A stretch of 64,000 nt of DNA from Pedobacter roseus (GCF_014395225.1 NZ_CP060723.1:930001-994000), one strand, 5' to 3'. Positions 19,100 through 27,710 are shown, counted from the first letter of the stretch. The notes: generated by a model from the sequence alone, not told the origin. Numbers and translations: made by a program.

Positions 19100-19250
19100 T
19101 GGACCTCCGACTTATAATGTTGAAAGGTTTTAAAGTTTAATGTTGTAAAAAGTTGGAGGTCAGAGGTCCGAAAGTCGGAAGATAAGGAGCTTTGCTTCAT
19201 ACGACTAAGTCTTCGGACCCCCGACTTTCGGACTTCGGAGTAAAAACGCT
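19100..19250. repeat. Dispersed repeat block, ACTTTCGGAC and CAACATTAAA families
   Basis: Segments AATGTTGAAAGG and TTTAATGTTGTAAAAAG (19119-19150) are followed by copies of GGTCCGAAAGTCGG and CCCCGACTTTCGGACTTCGG in opposite orientation (about 19162-19240). Similar text recurs at 21218-21256, 41400-41445 and 61431-61463. Confidence 0.65.
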
Positions 19251-19261
19251 CAACTCCGAAC

Positions 19262-20491
19262 TCAAAACTTATTCTTCTCCTCAATCCACAAGCTCATGTA
19301 TTTTGTACTCTGCGCAGTGTGGTGGTTTAAAATCTGTCCGAAAAAGTTGTTCTGCCTATGTGCTATTAAATTAGAGGATAGTTTTTCTACTTCGTTTATA
19401 AACTGATCGGCAAAATATTTAGCAGAATACCGCTGATTGATGATTTTTATACCGTTTTGTTGGGCAATTTGCCATGCATTTTTGTCTTCGTATAGTTTTA
19501 TGGCTTCTCCTGCAAAAAGATCAAGATCATCTTCAATAAAACCATTCCAATCTAAATCACCTTTCATGGCTTCTGCTCCAATAGAGGTTGTAACAGACGG
19601 TGTACCCACATGCATGGCATCGATAAACTTGCCTTTTACCCCTGCACCAAACTGGATAGGGGCAAGCAGAATGCGATGTTTAGAAATGATTACTTTCGCA
19701 TCCAGGGCTCTACCTTTAATCAGGAATTTTTCAGTTTTATTATTTAATTGCAGTACTTTTTGAGATGGATAAGCACCATAAATGTTCAGTCTAGCATTAG
19801 GAAGTCTTTTCCGGAGCGAGGGCCAGATCTTTGTTTTTAAAATCTGTACGGTATTCCAATTGGGTTCGTGGAGAAAATTTCCAATAAAAATAAAATCAGC
19901 CCGGTCTTCATAAGGAAACCATTTTTCAGCATCTTCCTGGGTGATTTCATTTTCCAGGAAAGGTAAATAGTAAATTAGTGAAGGATCGATCTTAAAATGC
20001 GTTTTAAGGATGTCTATTTCTACTTCCGAAATGATTAAAGATAAATCACAGCGCAAAATCGAGGCAATTTCCCTTTTAGCTGTATCAGAAAATAGATCGA
20101 TAGCTTGTTTTTTCTTGTCACTTTGTTGCCGTGCGCTCCGCAGGCAGTGTAAATCTTCAGTATCTAGTAACCTAAATGCATTAGGGCATTCATGCTGAAC
20201 CCGCCAACCATATTGTTCTTCTACCATAAAACGGTCGAAGAGGACCAAATCAGGATTCAATTCTTTCAAAAAGGTATTAAAGCTTTCGTCGTTGAGCTTA
20301 ATTTCTTGCTCTACAACGTTCGTGTTGCTAAAATCGTAACTGAAATCGCTTTTAGATGCTGCTGAGGCAAAAGTGATTTGGTAACCTTTGGTCAGAAATA
20401 AATCAACCAGTTGGATCATCCTGGTACCTGCTGCCGATGAAGTCGGTTCGGGCCATACAAATCCAATAATTAATAATTTCTTTGCACTCAT
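19262..20491 (-). CDS. Glycosyltransferase, GT-B fold (GT4-like)
   Basis: The protein has 409 residues. The N-terminal Rossmann half begins KKLLIIGFVWPEPTSSAAGTRM. The C-terminal half has FIFIGNFLHEPNWN, RLNIYGAYPS and APIQFGAGVKGKFIDAMHVGTPSVTTSIGAE, whose GxKxK...A...P..T pattern forms the nucleotide-sugar site of family 4 glycosyltransferases. It probably adds a sugar to a surface glycan, but no other glycan genes are next to it. Its C-terminus and stop lie at the edge of the dispersed repeat block. Confidence 0.82.
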   Translation of the reverse strand: MSAKKLLIIGFVWPEPTSSAAGTRMIQLVDLFLTKGYQITFASAASKSDFSYDFSNTNVVEQEIKLNDESFNTFLKELNPDLVLFDRFMVEEQYGWRVQHECPNAFRLLDTEDLHCLRSARQQSDKKKQAIDLFSDTAKREIASILRCDLSLIISEVEIDILKTHFKIDPSLIYYLPFLENEITQEDAEKWFPYEDRADFIFIGNFLHEPNWNTVQILKTKIWPSLRKRLPNARLNIYGAYPSQKVLQLNNKTEKFLIKGRALDAKVIISKHRILLAPIQFGAGVKGKFIDAMHVGTPSVTTSIGAEAMKGDLDWNGFIEDDLDLFAGEAIKLYEDKNAWQIAQQNGIKIINQRYSAKYFADQFINEVEKLSSNLIAHRQNNFFGQILNHHTAQSTKYMSLWIEEKNKF

Positions 20492-20555
20492 GATTTAAAT
20501 TTCTGCAAAATAAGGGCTTTTTAGCTCACAATTTTAAAACCGTGCCGATTATTTC

Positions 20556-20563
20556 TAATTTTG
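20556..20563 (+). promoter_or_regulatory. Candidate -7 element of miaE
   Basis: TAATTTTG matches TAnnTTTG, 22 nt before the miaE ATG. Confidence 0.5.
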
Positions 20564-20585
20564 CTGCTCAATTACAAAACACCAG

Positions 20586-21167
20586 ATGTTAGGATTAAAA
20601 TTATTGACAGACCCACGTTGGGCAAATATTGCGGAATCGAATTTAGAGGAAATTTTATCAGACCATGCCTGGTGCGAACAAAAAGCGGCAACCAATGCCA
20701 TTACATTAATCACTCAAAATTCTGAATACCAAGACCTGGTAGATGAATTAACGGCCATTGCTATCGAAGAAATGCAGCATTTCCAGATGGTGATTGAAAT
20801 TATAAAAAAACGGGGATATACTTTAAGCCGCGAGCGTAAAGATGACTATGTAGGTCGTTTGGTAAAGTTTAGCAAGAAAGATGGAAGCCGAAATATGGCT
20901 TTTATCGATAGGCTTTTGTTTGCGGCCATGATTGAGGCCAGAAGTTGTGAGCGTTTCAGGGTACTTTCGTTAAATATAAAAGATCAGGAACTTGCCAGGT
21001 TTTACCACGAGCTGATGGTTTCGGAAGCCGGACACTATACCACATTCTTAAATTTTGCCCGTAAATATAGTACCGATGTAGATGTGGATAAACGCTGGAA
21101 AGAATGGCTGGATTTTGAGGGAGAACTGATCCAGAGTTTTGGGACGAGAGAAGCAATACACGGGTAA
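20586..21167 (+). CDS. miaE: tRNA-(ms2io6A)-hydroxylase MiaE
   Basis: The protein has 193 residues. The four-helix di-iron carboxylate bundle shows ligands at Glu31 (WCEQKAA), Glu62/His65 (EEMQHF), Glu117 (MIEARSCERF) and Glu147/His150 (SEAGHYTTF). MiaE hydroxylates the isopentenyl group of 2-methylthio-N6-isopentenyladenosine at tRNA position 37 using O2. The monocistronic gene is divergent from the glycosyltransferase and convergent with DUF3810. Confidence 0.92.
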   Translation: MLGLKLLTDPRWANIAESNLEEILSDHAWCEQKAATNAITLITQNSEYQDLVDELTAIAIEEMQHFQMVIEIIKKRGYTLSRERKDDYVGRLVKFSKKDGSRNMAFIDRLLFAAMIEARSCERFRVLSLNIKDQELARFYHELMVSEAGHYTTFLNFARKYSTDVDVDKRWKEWLDFEGELIQSFGTREAIHG

Positions 21168-21208
21168 GTGATGTAAAATGTTTTATGGAAAATGGATGAT
21201 GGAGGTAT

Positions 21209-22300
21209 TTACAGCTTGATCTTCGGACTTTCGGACCTCTGACTTTCGGACTTATAAATATTCCACAACCAAATCACAATATCCTGATAGCTGTCGATTC
21301 CTTTTTTCTGGTTGTTCAGTTTTAAGAAACGATCGAAAGCTACATCCATGTAACCGAACATATCGCCGTTGTATTTTCGCCAGAACTCTTTTTCTGTTTT
21401 AAAATCGGCAAGAATTTGTGGTAAGAGCTTAGCGCGAAGCAATTTATAATCTTCTGGCGATTTCATCCTGATTTCGAATAAAATATAGCGTAGCATTTCA
21501 TAATTGGCAGAATACTGGTAATTCACATCAGGACTATTGCTTGCGGTTAAATACCCCAAAAGATTAGCTTCATCCTCATAAGCAATGCCGAGCTGGTGTC
21601 CGATTTCGTGACAGCTTACATAAGGTTTTACAAAATCGGGCAGGTTCATATTCATATTAGCTTCGCCAGAAAGCGGGGCATAATAACCCTCAATACCGAT
21701 TTTACTGATCAGCCAGGAATTTATAACCGATTTTAAACAAGGATTGGAATACCTGAATACAGAGTTTCTTTTCTCCATAAATGAATAAGCAGCCGCAGAT
21801 TTAGATTCGAGCTCATTAATCGTATAAGAAGGTACTTTATTTTGCTTTAATTTTAGGGCATTAGTTTTATCAACGAAATAATTACCCAGAACAACTAATT
21901 CTTTAACATTATATTTTTCATTCCCTATGCCTAATTCCTCGCTTATACTCGGTCGGCTGTAATTTAAACCCCAAACTATTTTGAAAATGATATAAAGAAT
22001 TAAAAAGAAGTTTAAAATCTGTAAGGGAATAACAATTCTATCATGCTTTTTTAATGATTTTCTCCTTTTGTAAAATCTAACGATTTTATAAAGTACAAAG
22101 CCAATCAATAAAGCATAAATGATATCGCCGATGGCGAAAGGAAAAATGGATGATATAAATCTTAATGTTGAAGAAATATAAAGATAAAAACCTGTTGAGT
22201 AGTATTTTTGGACAAGAGTAGGGAAGAAGCCAAAGAAGAAAATTAAGAAAGCAAGGCCAAGTAAAACAATTAATTTGATTAGTATTGGGCGTGCTATCAT
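21209..22300 (-). CDS. DUF3810 family membrane protein with HEXXH motif
   Basis: The protein has 363 residues with about three N-terminal helices (12-29, 53-74, 93-110) and then a soluble domain. HEIGHQLG (231-238) followed by YEDEANLLGY is a zinc-metallopeptidase-like signature conserved in the DUF3810 family. No substrate is known. The last residues (SQRSESPKIKL) and the stop lie in a dispersed ACTTTCGGAC repeat, so the natural C-terminus has probably been replaced by the repeat. It starts 3 bases downstream of the toxin gene's stop. Confidence 0.82.
   Translation of the reverse strand: MIARPILIKLIVLLGLAFLIFFFGFFPTLVQKYYSTGFYLYISSTLRFISSIFPFAIGDIIYALLIGFVLYKIVRFYKRRKSLKKHDRIVIPLQILNFFLILYIIFKIVWGLNYSRPSISEELGIGNEKYNVKELVVLGNYFVDKTNALKLKQNKVPSYTINELESKSAAAYSFMEKRNSVFRYSNPCLKSVINSWLISKIGIEGYYAPLSGEANMNMNLPDFVKPYVSCHEIGHQLGIAYEDEANLLGYLTASNSPDVNYQYSANYEMLRYILFEIRMKSPEDYKLLRAKLLPQILADFKTEKEFWRKYNGDMFGYMDVAFDRFLKLNNQKKGIDSYQDIVIWLWNIYKSESQRSESPKIKL
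21218..21256. repeat. Dispersed repeat overlapping the DUF3810 3' end
   Basis: GGACTTTCGGAC and CTGACTTTCGGACTT occur in tandem; the same words occur at 19162-19240 and 61445-61463. The element encodes the last codons of the DUF3810 gene. Confidence 0.7.
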
Positions 22301-22303
22301 TAC

Positions 22304-22564
22304 TTATTTATAATGACTTCTTAACGAATGGATGTGTAAAGCATCGTTTAATATTTGATAGATGATTCTGTGCTCTCTATTAATTCTTCTAGACCATAGA
22401 CTGGATAAATCATATTTTAAAGGTTCTGGTTTGCCGATTCCTGTGTACGGATGTTCCAAAATATCTACAATTAACTGTTCAATTTTCTTCTGAACAGTTT
22501 TATTTCCTGATTTCTTCCAAAATTTGATGTCAGCTAATGCTTCATCATAATATATGATTTCCAT
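22304..22564 (-). CDS. Txe/YoeB family mRNA interferase toxin
   Basis: The protein has 86 residues, the normal YoeB length. Residues equivalent to the E. coli YoeB catalytic Glu46, Arg65 and His83 are present as Glu47 (GKPEPL), Arg66 (NREHRI) and His84 (LRSHYK). The WSRRINREHRIIYQI core is diagnostic. YoeB toxins bind the ribosome and cut mRNA at the A site. The partner is the gene at 22623-22820, 58 bp upstream on the same strand, and is not a recognisable YefM. Confidence 0.9.
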   Translation of the reverse strand: MEIIYYDEALADIKFWKKSGNKTVQKKIEQLIVDILEHPYTGIGKPEPLKYDLSSLWSRRINREHRIIYQILNDALHIHSLRSHYK

Positions 22565-22622
22565 AGTATTGAAAGCATAATGGATTTTTTAATCGCGACT
22601 TATACGTAAGGTAACAAATAAC

Positions 22623-22820
22623 TTATTTCCATAAATCTTCTACAGCAATTTTGACCCCTTTTCCTTCTTTCATTTGCTCTTGACTTCTTTTTATTTTAGC
22701 AACAAAATCAGGCTTGTATGGGCTTTTTTCTGTAGTAAACTCAATTTTTAAAGCTTTTACAAATGCCTTTAAAGCTGAGAGTTGCTCTTTGTTTTTTGGA
22801 TGTACAATTAGTGTTTCCAT
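22623..22820 (-). CDS. Putative antitoxin, DUF2683-like
   Basis: The protein has 65 residues from the ATG at 22820; a start 45 bases upstream overlaps a promoter element. METLIVHPKNKEQLSALKAFVKALKIEF is a small strand-helix unit, and the C-terminal half (PDFVAKIKRSQEQMKEG, then VEDLW) is the flexible amphipathic tail typical of toxin-wrapping antitoxins. It lacks a YefM/Phd DNA-binding domain. Its place upstream of a YoeB toxin suggests it is the antitoxin; this pairing is seen in Bacteroidota but the role here is inferred. Confidence 0.75.
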   Translation of the reverse strand: METLIVHPKNKEQLSALKAFVKALKIEFTTEKSPYKPDFVAKIKRSQEQMKEGKGVKIAVEDLWK

Positions 22821-22840
22821 ATTATAATCATTGTAGTAGA

Positions 22841-22848
22841 CAAATATA
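22841..22848 (-). promoter_or_regulatory. Candidate -7 element of the toxin-antitoxin pair
   Basis: On the minus strand this reads TATATTTG, 20 nt before the antitoxin ATG. It lies just beyond the dihydroorotase stop codon, so the module may have its own promoter. Confidence 0.5.
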
Positions 22849-22854
22849 ACAAAT

Positions 22855-24189
22855 CTATCTTGCAAAAGTTAGTCGCTTTCCAATCTGATCAGTGGTGAAT
22901 TTGCCATTTTGATAAGCTAAATTGCCTGATACAAAAGTATGCGTAATGCTCGATTGGAAAGTGTCGCCATCAAACGAACTCCAGCCGCATTTATAAAAAT
23001 TGTTCAGTTTGGTTACTGTCCATGAGTCTTTAAGATTTACCAAAACCAAGTCGGCCCAATAACCTTCGCGGATGAAACCACGTTTTTCAATGTCGAAACA
23101 GATGGCAAGGTTGTGTGCTGTTTTTTCAACAATTTTTTCTAAAGATATTTTCCCCTGTAAATGCATTTCTAACAATGCTGGCAATGCATGCTGAACCAGT
23201 GGCCCGCCTGAGGGTGCCTGCGAATACGGTTGTTGCTTTTCTGCTAAGGTATGTGGTGCATGGTCTGTCGCAATCACATCAATATAATCTTCAAGCACAC
23301 CTTTAAGCACTCCTTTTTGATCATCTTCGGTTTTTACAGCAGGGTTCCACTTAATAAAATTGCCCTTTGCAGCATAATCTTTATCGTTAAACCAAAGGTG
23401 ATGTACACAGGCCTCAGCCGTGATTTTTTTATCTTTTAATGGCGTAATGTTATCAAACAATGCAATTTCCTTAGCTGTAGAAATGTGCAGGATATGCAAA
23501 CGCGTTTGGTAGCTTTTTGCCAATTCGACCGCTAATGAGGATGATTTATAACAAGCCTCTGCACTGCGGATCAAAGGATGCATTTCAATCGTGAGTTCAT
23601 CGCCATATTTGGCTTTAAATTCGGCCAGGTTATGGCGGATGGTTGCTTCATCTTCGCAATGCGTAGCCACCAAAATTGGTGCTTTGCTAAAAATATTTTC
23701 CAGGGTTTTTTCGTTATCAACCAGCATATTTCCTGTTGATGAACCCATAAAAACCTTAATGCCACATACATTTCTTGGATCGGTTTTTAAAACTTCTTCA
23801 ATATTGTCGTTGCTGGCACCCATATAAAATGAATAATTCGCTAAGGAAGTTTGGGCTGCGATTTCATATTTATCGGCCAGTAAATTCTGTGTTAAGGTAT
23901 TGGGTACTGTATTGGGCATTTCCATAAAAGAAGTAATTCCTCCGGCTACAGCAGCCATACTTTCGGTAAAAATATCGGCTTTGTGGGTTAATCCAGGTTC
24001 GCGAAAATGTACCTGATCATCAATCATTCCTGGTAAAAGGTATTGTCCTTCGGCATTTATTTCCTGCGCTCCTGTTTCGGACAGGTTTTGGCCGATTTTA
24101 GCAATTAATCCGTCTTTTATCAATACATCGGCTACAATTTTCAGTCCTTCGTTTACAATTGTAGCAGCTTTTATCAGGTAAGTATTCAT
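22855..24189 (-). CDS. pyrC: Dihydroorotase
   Basis: The protein has 444 residues and amidohydrolase fold. Motifs: GMIDDQVHFREPGLTHK (54-70), GIKVFMGSSTG with the lysine that is carboxylated in this class, THCEDEA, LHILHIS and TDHAPHT. It converts carbamoyl aspartate to dihydroorotate in pyrimidine synthesis. The first His of the usual DxHxH metal motif is Gln59 here (DDQVH). A TACCTTTG element lies only 5 nt before the ATG. The toxin-antitoxin genes follow 34 bp downstream. Confidence 0.88.
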   Translation of the reverse strand: MNTYLIKAATIVNEGLKIVADVLIKDGLIAKIGQNLSETGAQEINAEGQYLLPGMIDDQVHFREPGLTHKADIFTESMAAVAGGITSFMEMPNTVPNTLTQNLLADKYEIAAQTSLANYSFYMGASNDNIEEVLKTDPRNVCGIKVFMGSSTGNMLVDNEKTLENIFSKAPILVATHCEDEATIRHNLAEFKAKYGDELTIEMHPLIRSAEACYKSSSLAVELAKSYQTRLHILHISTAKEIALFDNITPLKDKKITAEACVHHLWFNDKDYAAKGNFIKWNPAVKTEDDQKGVLKGVLEDYIDVIATDHAPHTLAEKQQPYSQAPSGGPLVQHALPALLEMHLQGKISLEKIVEKTAHNLAICFDIEKRGFIREGYWADLVLVNLKDSWTVTKLNNFYKCGWSSFDGDTFQSSITHTFVSGNLAYQNGKFTTDQIGKRLTFAR

Positions 24190-24194
24190 GGTTT

Positions 24195-24202
24195 CAAAGG
24201 TA
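24195..24202 (-). promoter_or_regulatory. Candidate -7 element of pyrC, near-leaderless
   Basis: On the minus strand this reads TACCTTTG, followed by AAACC and then the pyrC ATG. Confidence 0.55.
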
Positions 24203-24299
24203 AAAATAGATTTGAGAAGTTAGATAGCAGATTTGAGAATTTCGATAGTCTATTTTGGCGGATGAAAGGTGCGGAATTGAGTTTAATGCTACTGTTTTA

Positions 24300-24361
24300 G
24301 GTTAAATAAACCTGATAGTAGTGAGCATGGAGTGTAACGAAATAAAACGGATAGCAGGACT
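24300..24361. repeat. Dispersed repeat, GATAGTAG...GGATAGCAGGACT family
   Basis: GTTAAATAAACCTGATAGTA (24301-24320) matches 46641-46660 in 18 of 20 bases, and GGATAGCAGGACT (24349-24361) recurs exactly inverted at 46469-46481. Confidence 0.75.
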
Positions 24362-24479
24362 ACCAAAACGAAGAATTACTGGATTTGCTTTACCCCCATA
24401 GTCTCTTAAAGTGGACTTTAAGTTTGCCATTTGGTTTAAACCTTCTGCCTTATACCTTCAAACCCTCAACCTTAATCAC

Positions 24480-24487
24480 TATCTTTG
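24480..24487 (+). promoter_or_regulatory. Candidate -7 element of the helicase gene, near-leaderless
   Basis: TATCTTTG is followed by TGCGCT and then the ATG at 24494. Confidence 0.6.
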
Positions 24488-24493
24488 TGCGCT

Positions 24494-25840
24494 ATGGCAA
24501 AATCGTTCGAAGAATTTAAGTTAAACAGGCAAATTTTAAATGCAGTTGCCGATGCAGGTTATACCGTTGCCACACCGATACAGGAAAAAGCAATTGCACC
24601 GGTTTTATCTGGTCAGGATATTTTTGGTATTGCAGAAACGGGAACCGGAAAAACCGCAGCTTTTGTTTTGCCGATTTTAATGCAATTAAAATATGCTCAG
24701 GGCGATAATCCAAGGGCTTTAATTTTGTCGCCAACGCGGGAACTGGCCATGCAGATTGCCGAACAGGTGAAATTATTCTCTACTTATACCGATTTACGAT
24801 CATTGGTGATTTTCGGCGGAATTGGTCCAAAGACACAAAAAGAGCAGATTGCAAAAGGGGTAGATATTTTAATTGCTACGCCCGGAAGGTTTCTCGATTT
24901 ATATTTGGCCGGCGACATTAATACGCAAAGCTTAAAGTTTTTGGTGCTTGATGAAGCAGATAAAATGATGGACATGGGTTTTATTGGCTCTATCCACCGT
25001 ATTCTGGAAATTGTTCCACGCAAACGCCAGAATTTGTTGTTCTCTGCAACGATGAGTGATCTGGTGCAGAAAATTGCAGGCGATTTTTTAAATAATCCAC
25101 TTGTAATTGAGGCATCAACACAGGCTACCCCTGCTGCAAACGTAACTCAGGCTTTATATTACGTTCCGAATTTTAAGACGAAGATTAACCTATTGCAGCA
25201 TTTGTTGAAAAATGATGAAGCTTTTAACCGTTTAATCATTTTCTGTAAAACAAAAACCGTTGCCGATAATATTTTCAGTTTTATCGAACGCAGGTACGGC
25301 GCTGATAATGTTCGGGTAATCCACGCCAACAAGGGGCAGAATACAAGAATAAACTCCATTAACAGCTTTAAGGAGGGTAATATCCGCGTTTTGGTGGCTA
25401 CTGATGTGGCGAGCAGGGGGATTGACGTGAGTGATGTAAGTCATGTTATCAATTTTGATGTGCCGATTATTATCGAAGATTATGTACACAGAATTGGTCG
25501 TACGGGTAGGGCGTTTGCCAAAGGCGATGCCATAACATTTGCAACCGATGCCGAAAAATATTATATCCGCAAGATTGAAAAACTGATCCGCCAGTATATT
25601 CCTGTTGCCGAAATTCCTGAAGGTGTTTTTATTGACGAAACCCCTTACGAAGAACGTCAGCACATTGCTAAAGAAATAGATATGCAGAAACGTAAGGAAG
25701 ATCCTGAATTTAAAGGGGCTTTCCACGAGAAAAAACATGCAGCTGCGATTGATAAAAAAGCCAGAGAAAAAGCGAAGGCAAAAGCAGGTAAAGAAATAAA
25801 AAGCTTTAAAAAGGGTAAAAAATTCGATAAGAAAAAGTAA
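24494..25840 (+). CDS. DEAD-box ATP-dependent RNA helicase
   Basis: The protein has 448 residues from ATG 24494; a TTG at 24485 overlaps the promoter element and is rejected. All core motifs are present in order: Q motif (GYTVATPIQEKAI), AETGTGKTAAF, PTRELAMQ, ATPGR, DEAD, SAT, then RECA2 with ATDVASRGID and HRIGRTGR. The C-terminus is a lysine-rich basic tail. It probably remodels rRNA or mRNA, like RhlE. A one-base stop/start overlap couples it to the next small membrane gene. Confidence 0.92.
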   Translation: MAKSFEEFKLNRQILNAVADAGYTVATPIQEKAIAPVLSGQDIFGIAETGTGKTAAFVLPILMQLKYAQGDNPRALILSPTRELAMQIAEQVKLFSTYTDLRSLVIFGGIGPKTQKEQIAKGVDILIATPGRFLDLYLAGDINTQSLKFLVLDEADKMMDMGFIGSIHRILEIVPRKRQNLLFSATMSDLVQKIAGDFLNNPLVIEASTQATPAANVTQALYYVPNFKTKINLLQHLLKNDEAFNRLIIFCKTKTVADNIFSFIERRYGADNVRVIHANKGQNTRINSINSFKEGNIRVLVATDVASRGIDVSDVSHVINFDVPIIIEDYVHRIGRTGRAFAKGDAITFATDAEKYYIRKIEKLIRQYIPVAEIPEGVFIDETPYEERQHIAKEIDMQKRKEDPEFKGAFHEKKHAAAIDKKAREKAKAKAGKEIKSFKKGKKFDKKK

Positions 25841-26112
25841 TGAGCTTAAGGATAACACCTTTAAATATCGTTAGTGCCATTGGTTTAGGTTTGGTAACTG
25901 TAAATCTTCTTTCAGACAAAACTACAGCACCCCGCCAGGTAAATATGAGTGGTTTTTACCTCCTTATTTTAGGCTGCCTTATCCTGGTAACTTTTATAAC
26001 CGACTTAGTTTTCCGTTTTACACTGAAGGATATTAAACGGATCTGGGTAGTAGAGCTGATATTTATCGTTATCGCGGCCATCCTGATGGTGATTTTACAA
26101 AAGTTAGCGTAA
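25840..26112 (+). CDS. Small hypothetical membrane protein
   Basis: The protein has 90 residues with three predicted helices (about 6-22, 34-56, 66-88) and the conserved-looking junction TDLVFRFTLKDIKRIW between the second and third. I recognise no family. The ATG shares its first base with the helicase stop codon, so the two are translationally coupled. Confidence 0.65.
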   Translation: MSLRITPLNIVSAIGLGLVTVNLLSDKTTAPRQVNMSGFYLLILGCLILVTFITDLVFRFTLKDIKRIWVVELIFIVIAAILMVILQKLA

Positions 26113-26139
26113 TTAAACCGTAAAAATATCTTAGCAATG

Positions 26140-26262
26140 TTAATCAGTGTAATCTACTCATCTGTAGAATCAAATTAATTAATCATCTTTGCATCCGTTA
26201 AAAAATAAACCGGTAATCTGTGTAATCCCGTCATCCGAGGAATCCATTTATCGGTGTAATCA
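26140..26262. repeat. Degenerate CTGTG/GTGTAATC repeat block
   Basis: Several imperfect copies of the word CAGTGTAATC or CTGTGTAATC occur between the membrane protein gene and gldC (for example at 26146, 26216 and 26249). They look like decayed members of the CTGTGG palindrome family. Confidence 0.5.
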
Positions 26263-26270
26263 ACTTAAAA

Positions 26271-26606
26271 ATGAGAAAAGCAGAAATTAAAATAACCGTT
26301 GAGCTAGACGATAACAATATGCCCGAGAATATTCTTTGGGAAAGTACCGATGCACAAACAAAAGATCAGGTTCCTGTTAAATCGATGATTCTTGCCTTGT
26401 GGGACCATAATTATAAAAACTCAATGCGTATCGACCTATGGACAAAAGATATGCCTGTTGATGAGATGAAACGTTTCTTCTACGAAACTTTGCAAACCAT
26501 GGGCGATAGCTTTTTAAAAGCTACAAATGAAACCCTTATTGTTGAAGATTTACGCGATTACTGCGCACACTTTGCCGATAAAATGGGAATTATTGAAGGA
26601 CAATAG
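26271..26606 (+). CDS. gldC: Gliding motility protein GldC
   Basis: The protein has 111 residues. MRKAEIKITVELDDNNMPE, ILWESTDA, ILALWDHNYKNSMRIDLWTKDMPVDEMKRFF-type and FLKATNE segments are those of GldC, a small soluble protein first found in Flavobacterium gliding mutants and conserved across Bacteroidota, including non-gliders. The molecular role is not established. It stands alone, with repeats on both sides, 20 kb from gldFG. Confidence 0.88.
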   Translation: MRKAEIKITVELDDNNMPENILWESTDAQTKDQVPVKSMILALWDHNYKNSMRIDLWTKDMPVDEMKRFFYETLQTMGDSFLKATNETLIVEDLRDYCAHFADKMGIIEGQ

Positions 26607-26751
26607 TTGGTTCATTGGTTCAGTAGTTGTAGTATTGGTTGATTAGTCATTAGTTAATTGGTCATTGAAAAATGCAAAGCAATTAGCTATTAACCATCAA
26701 CTATGAACCCTTAACCAAAATCTGTGTAATCTCTAAATCCGTGTAATCAAA
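26607..26751. repeat. Dispersed repeats, GGTTCATTGGTTCA and CTGTGTAATC families
   Basis: TTGGTTCATTGGTTCAGTAG (26607-26626) and its rough inverse around 26690-26715 flank a loop; CTGTGTAATC and CCGTGTAATC follow at 26722 and 26739. The same first word recurs at 34187, 42312 and, inverted, 55832. Confidence 0.65.
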
Positions 26752-26783
26752 CCGAAGGAAAAATCTTTAAATCACTTCAAACT

Positions 26784-27182
26784 ATGTTAGTATTAAATAA
26801 ATTCAGGGCTTGGTTAGGCATTTTATTATGCGTTATTGCAGGTTTCTGCCCGATCTTAAAAGTGCCAATTAAAGGCAACTGGAATTTGTACCAATCCGAT
26901 GCGCGTTTATTTTTAATCACTTACGCCATAATCGCCATTTCAGTATTGTTTCTCTTTATCAGAAAAGTTGGTGCATTTAGGTTTATGAGTTTTGTAATGG
27001 CTATTTGGTATGTTTTAGCTGTGGTTGCAGTTTACTTTACCGCAAATAATTATACCAAATATGGTTTTGCCAATAAACTGATTGGTAAAGTAGTTCATTT
27101 CCAATGGGGCTGGATTGTGCTTTTAGTGGGCGTGATATTTATGCTTTTCAGCGTTAAACGCGGTGAAAAAATAACAGCCTAA
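26784..27182 (+). CDS. Hypothetical four-helix membrane protein
   Basis: The protein has 132 residues with four predicted membrane helices (about 7-24, 43-61, 69-88, 106-125). No signal peptide, motif or named family is recognised. Its last four bases overlap the stop of the convergent lipocalin gene. Confidence 0.65.
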   Translation: MLVLNKFRAWLGILLCVIAGFCPILKVPIKGNWNLYQSDARLFLITYAIIAISVLFLFIRKVGAFRFMSFVMAIWYVLAVVAVYFTANNYTKYGFANKLIGKVVHFQWGWIVLLVGVIFMLFSVKRGEKITA

Positions 27183-27688
27183 GCCTTTTCATGCAACTGC
27201 GAGGTTAATTTAGCTACTTCATAACCTTTTGCCTTACACCGGGCTACAATTTCATCATGGGTTTTCTTCGGCATCGTCTGGTTGCGGCTCATGATGAATA
27301 AAAATTTATGATCCGGGTGACCAACTACTACATAAGAATAATCGTCGGCGAGTTCTATAATCCAGTAATCAACCTTTATCGGCCAGATAAATTGTGCTTG
27401 TAATTCTCCGCGATCTCCATCTTCTGAGGGAAACATTTTCGAATTTCTCGAGTAAACCTTTTCATCCCCCGGTTTTTTATAAGTGGTTAACACATTGTAG
27501 TAACCATCTTTATTCAAAGTGTATTTAGTCGTTGTTTCTCGACTGCCTTTATCAAAAATGGTCGGGATAGAATATAAAGAATACCACGTTCCCGAATATT
27601 TTTTTAGGTCTAACTTAGCCACCGGAGCATTTTTTTCCATCGGCATATAGGTAAAAAGAACAAAAAGGAGGGAGCAGATCGTTTTCAT
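27179..27688 (-). CDS. Lipocalin family protein (Blc-like)
   Basis: The protein has 169 residues. The lipocalin signature GTWY (33-36) opens the barrel, followed by [44 protein letters not shown] and the [10 protein letters not shown] strand that match bacterial Blc-type lipocalins. A short hydrophobic N-terminus (1-15) may be a signal peptide, but there is no lipobox Cys. It probably binds lysolipids or other small lipids in the envelope. A 9-bp perfect inverted repeat overlaps the start codon. Confidence 0.85.
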   Translation of the reverse strand: MKTICSLLFVLFTYMPMEKNAPVAKLDLKKYSGTWYSLYSIPTIFDKGSRETTTKYTLNKDGYYNVLTTYKKPGDEKVYSRNSKMFPSEDGDRGELQAQFIWPIKVDYWIIELADDYSYVVVGHPDHKFLFIMSRNQTMPKKTHDEIVARCKAKGYEVAKLTSQLHEKA

Positions 27689-27710
27689 AATATCATCGTT
27701 TTGATATTAT
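27687..27710. promoter_or_regulatory. Inverted repeat at the lipocalin start
   Basis: ATAATATCA (27687-27695) and TGATATTAT (27702-27710) are perfect inverted arms with a 6-bp spacer and overlap the ATG. It may be an operator or a translation-blocking hairpin. Confidence 0.55.

Larger units (their letters stand above)
24190..24493. other. Divergent promoter region with dispersed repeats
   Basis: The region carries the pyrC -7 element at its left end and the helicase -7 element at its right end. Between them lie a GATAGTAG/GGATAGCAGGACT repeat (24300-24361) and a CTGCCTTA...CCCTCAACCTT segment (24446-24473). No gene is seen. Confidence 0.6.

Noticed and set aside
25232..25858. 208-codon open frame on the minus strand
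   Set aside because: It is antisense to the DEAD-box helicase, phenylalanine-rich, and has no domain; it is a shadow of the real gene.
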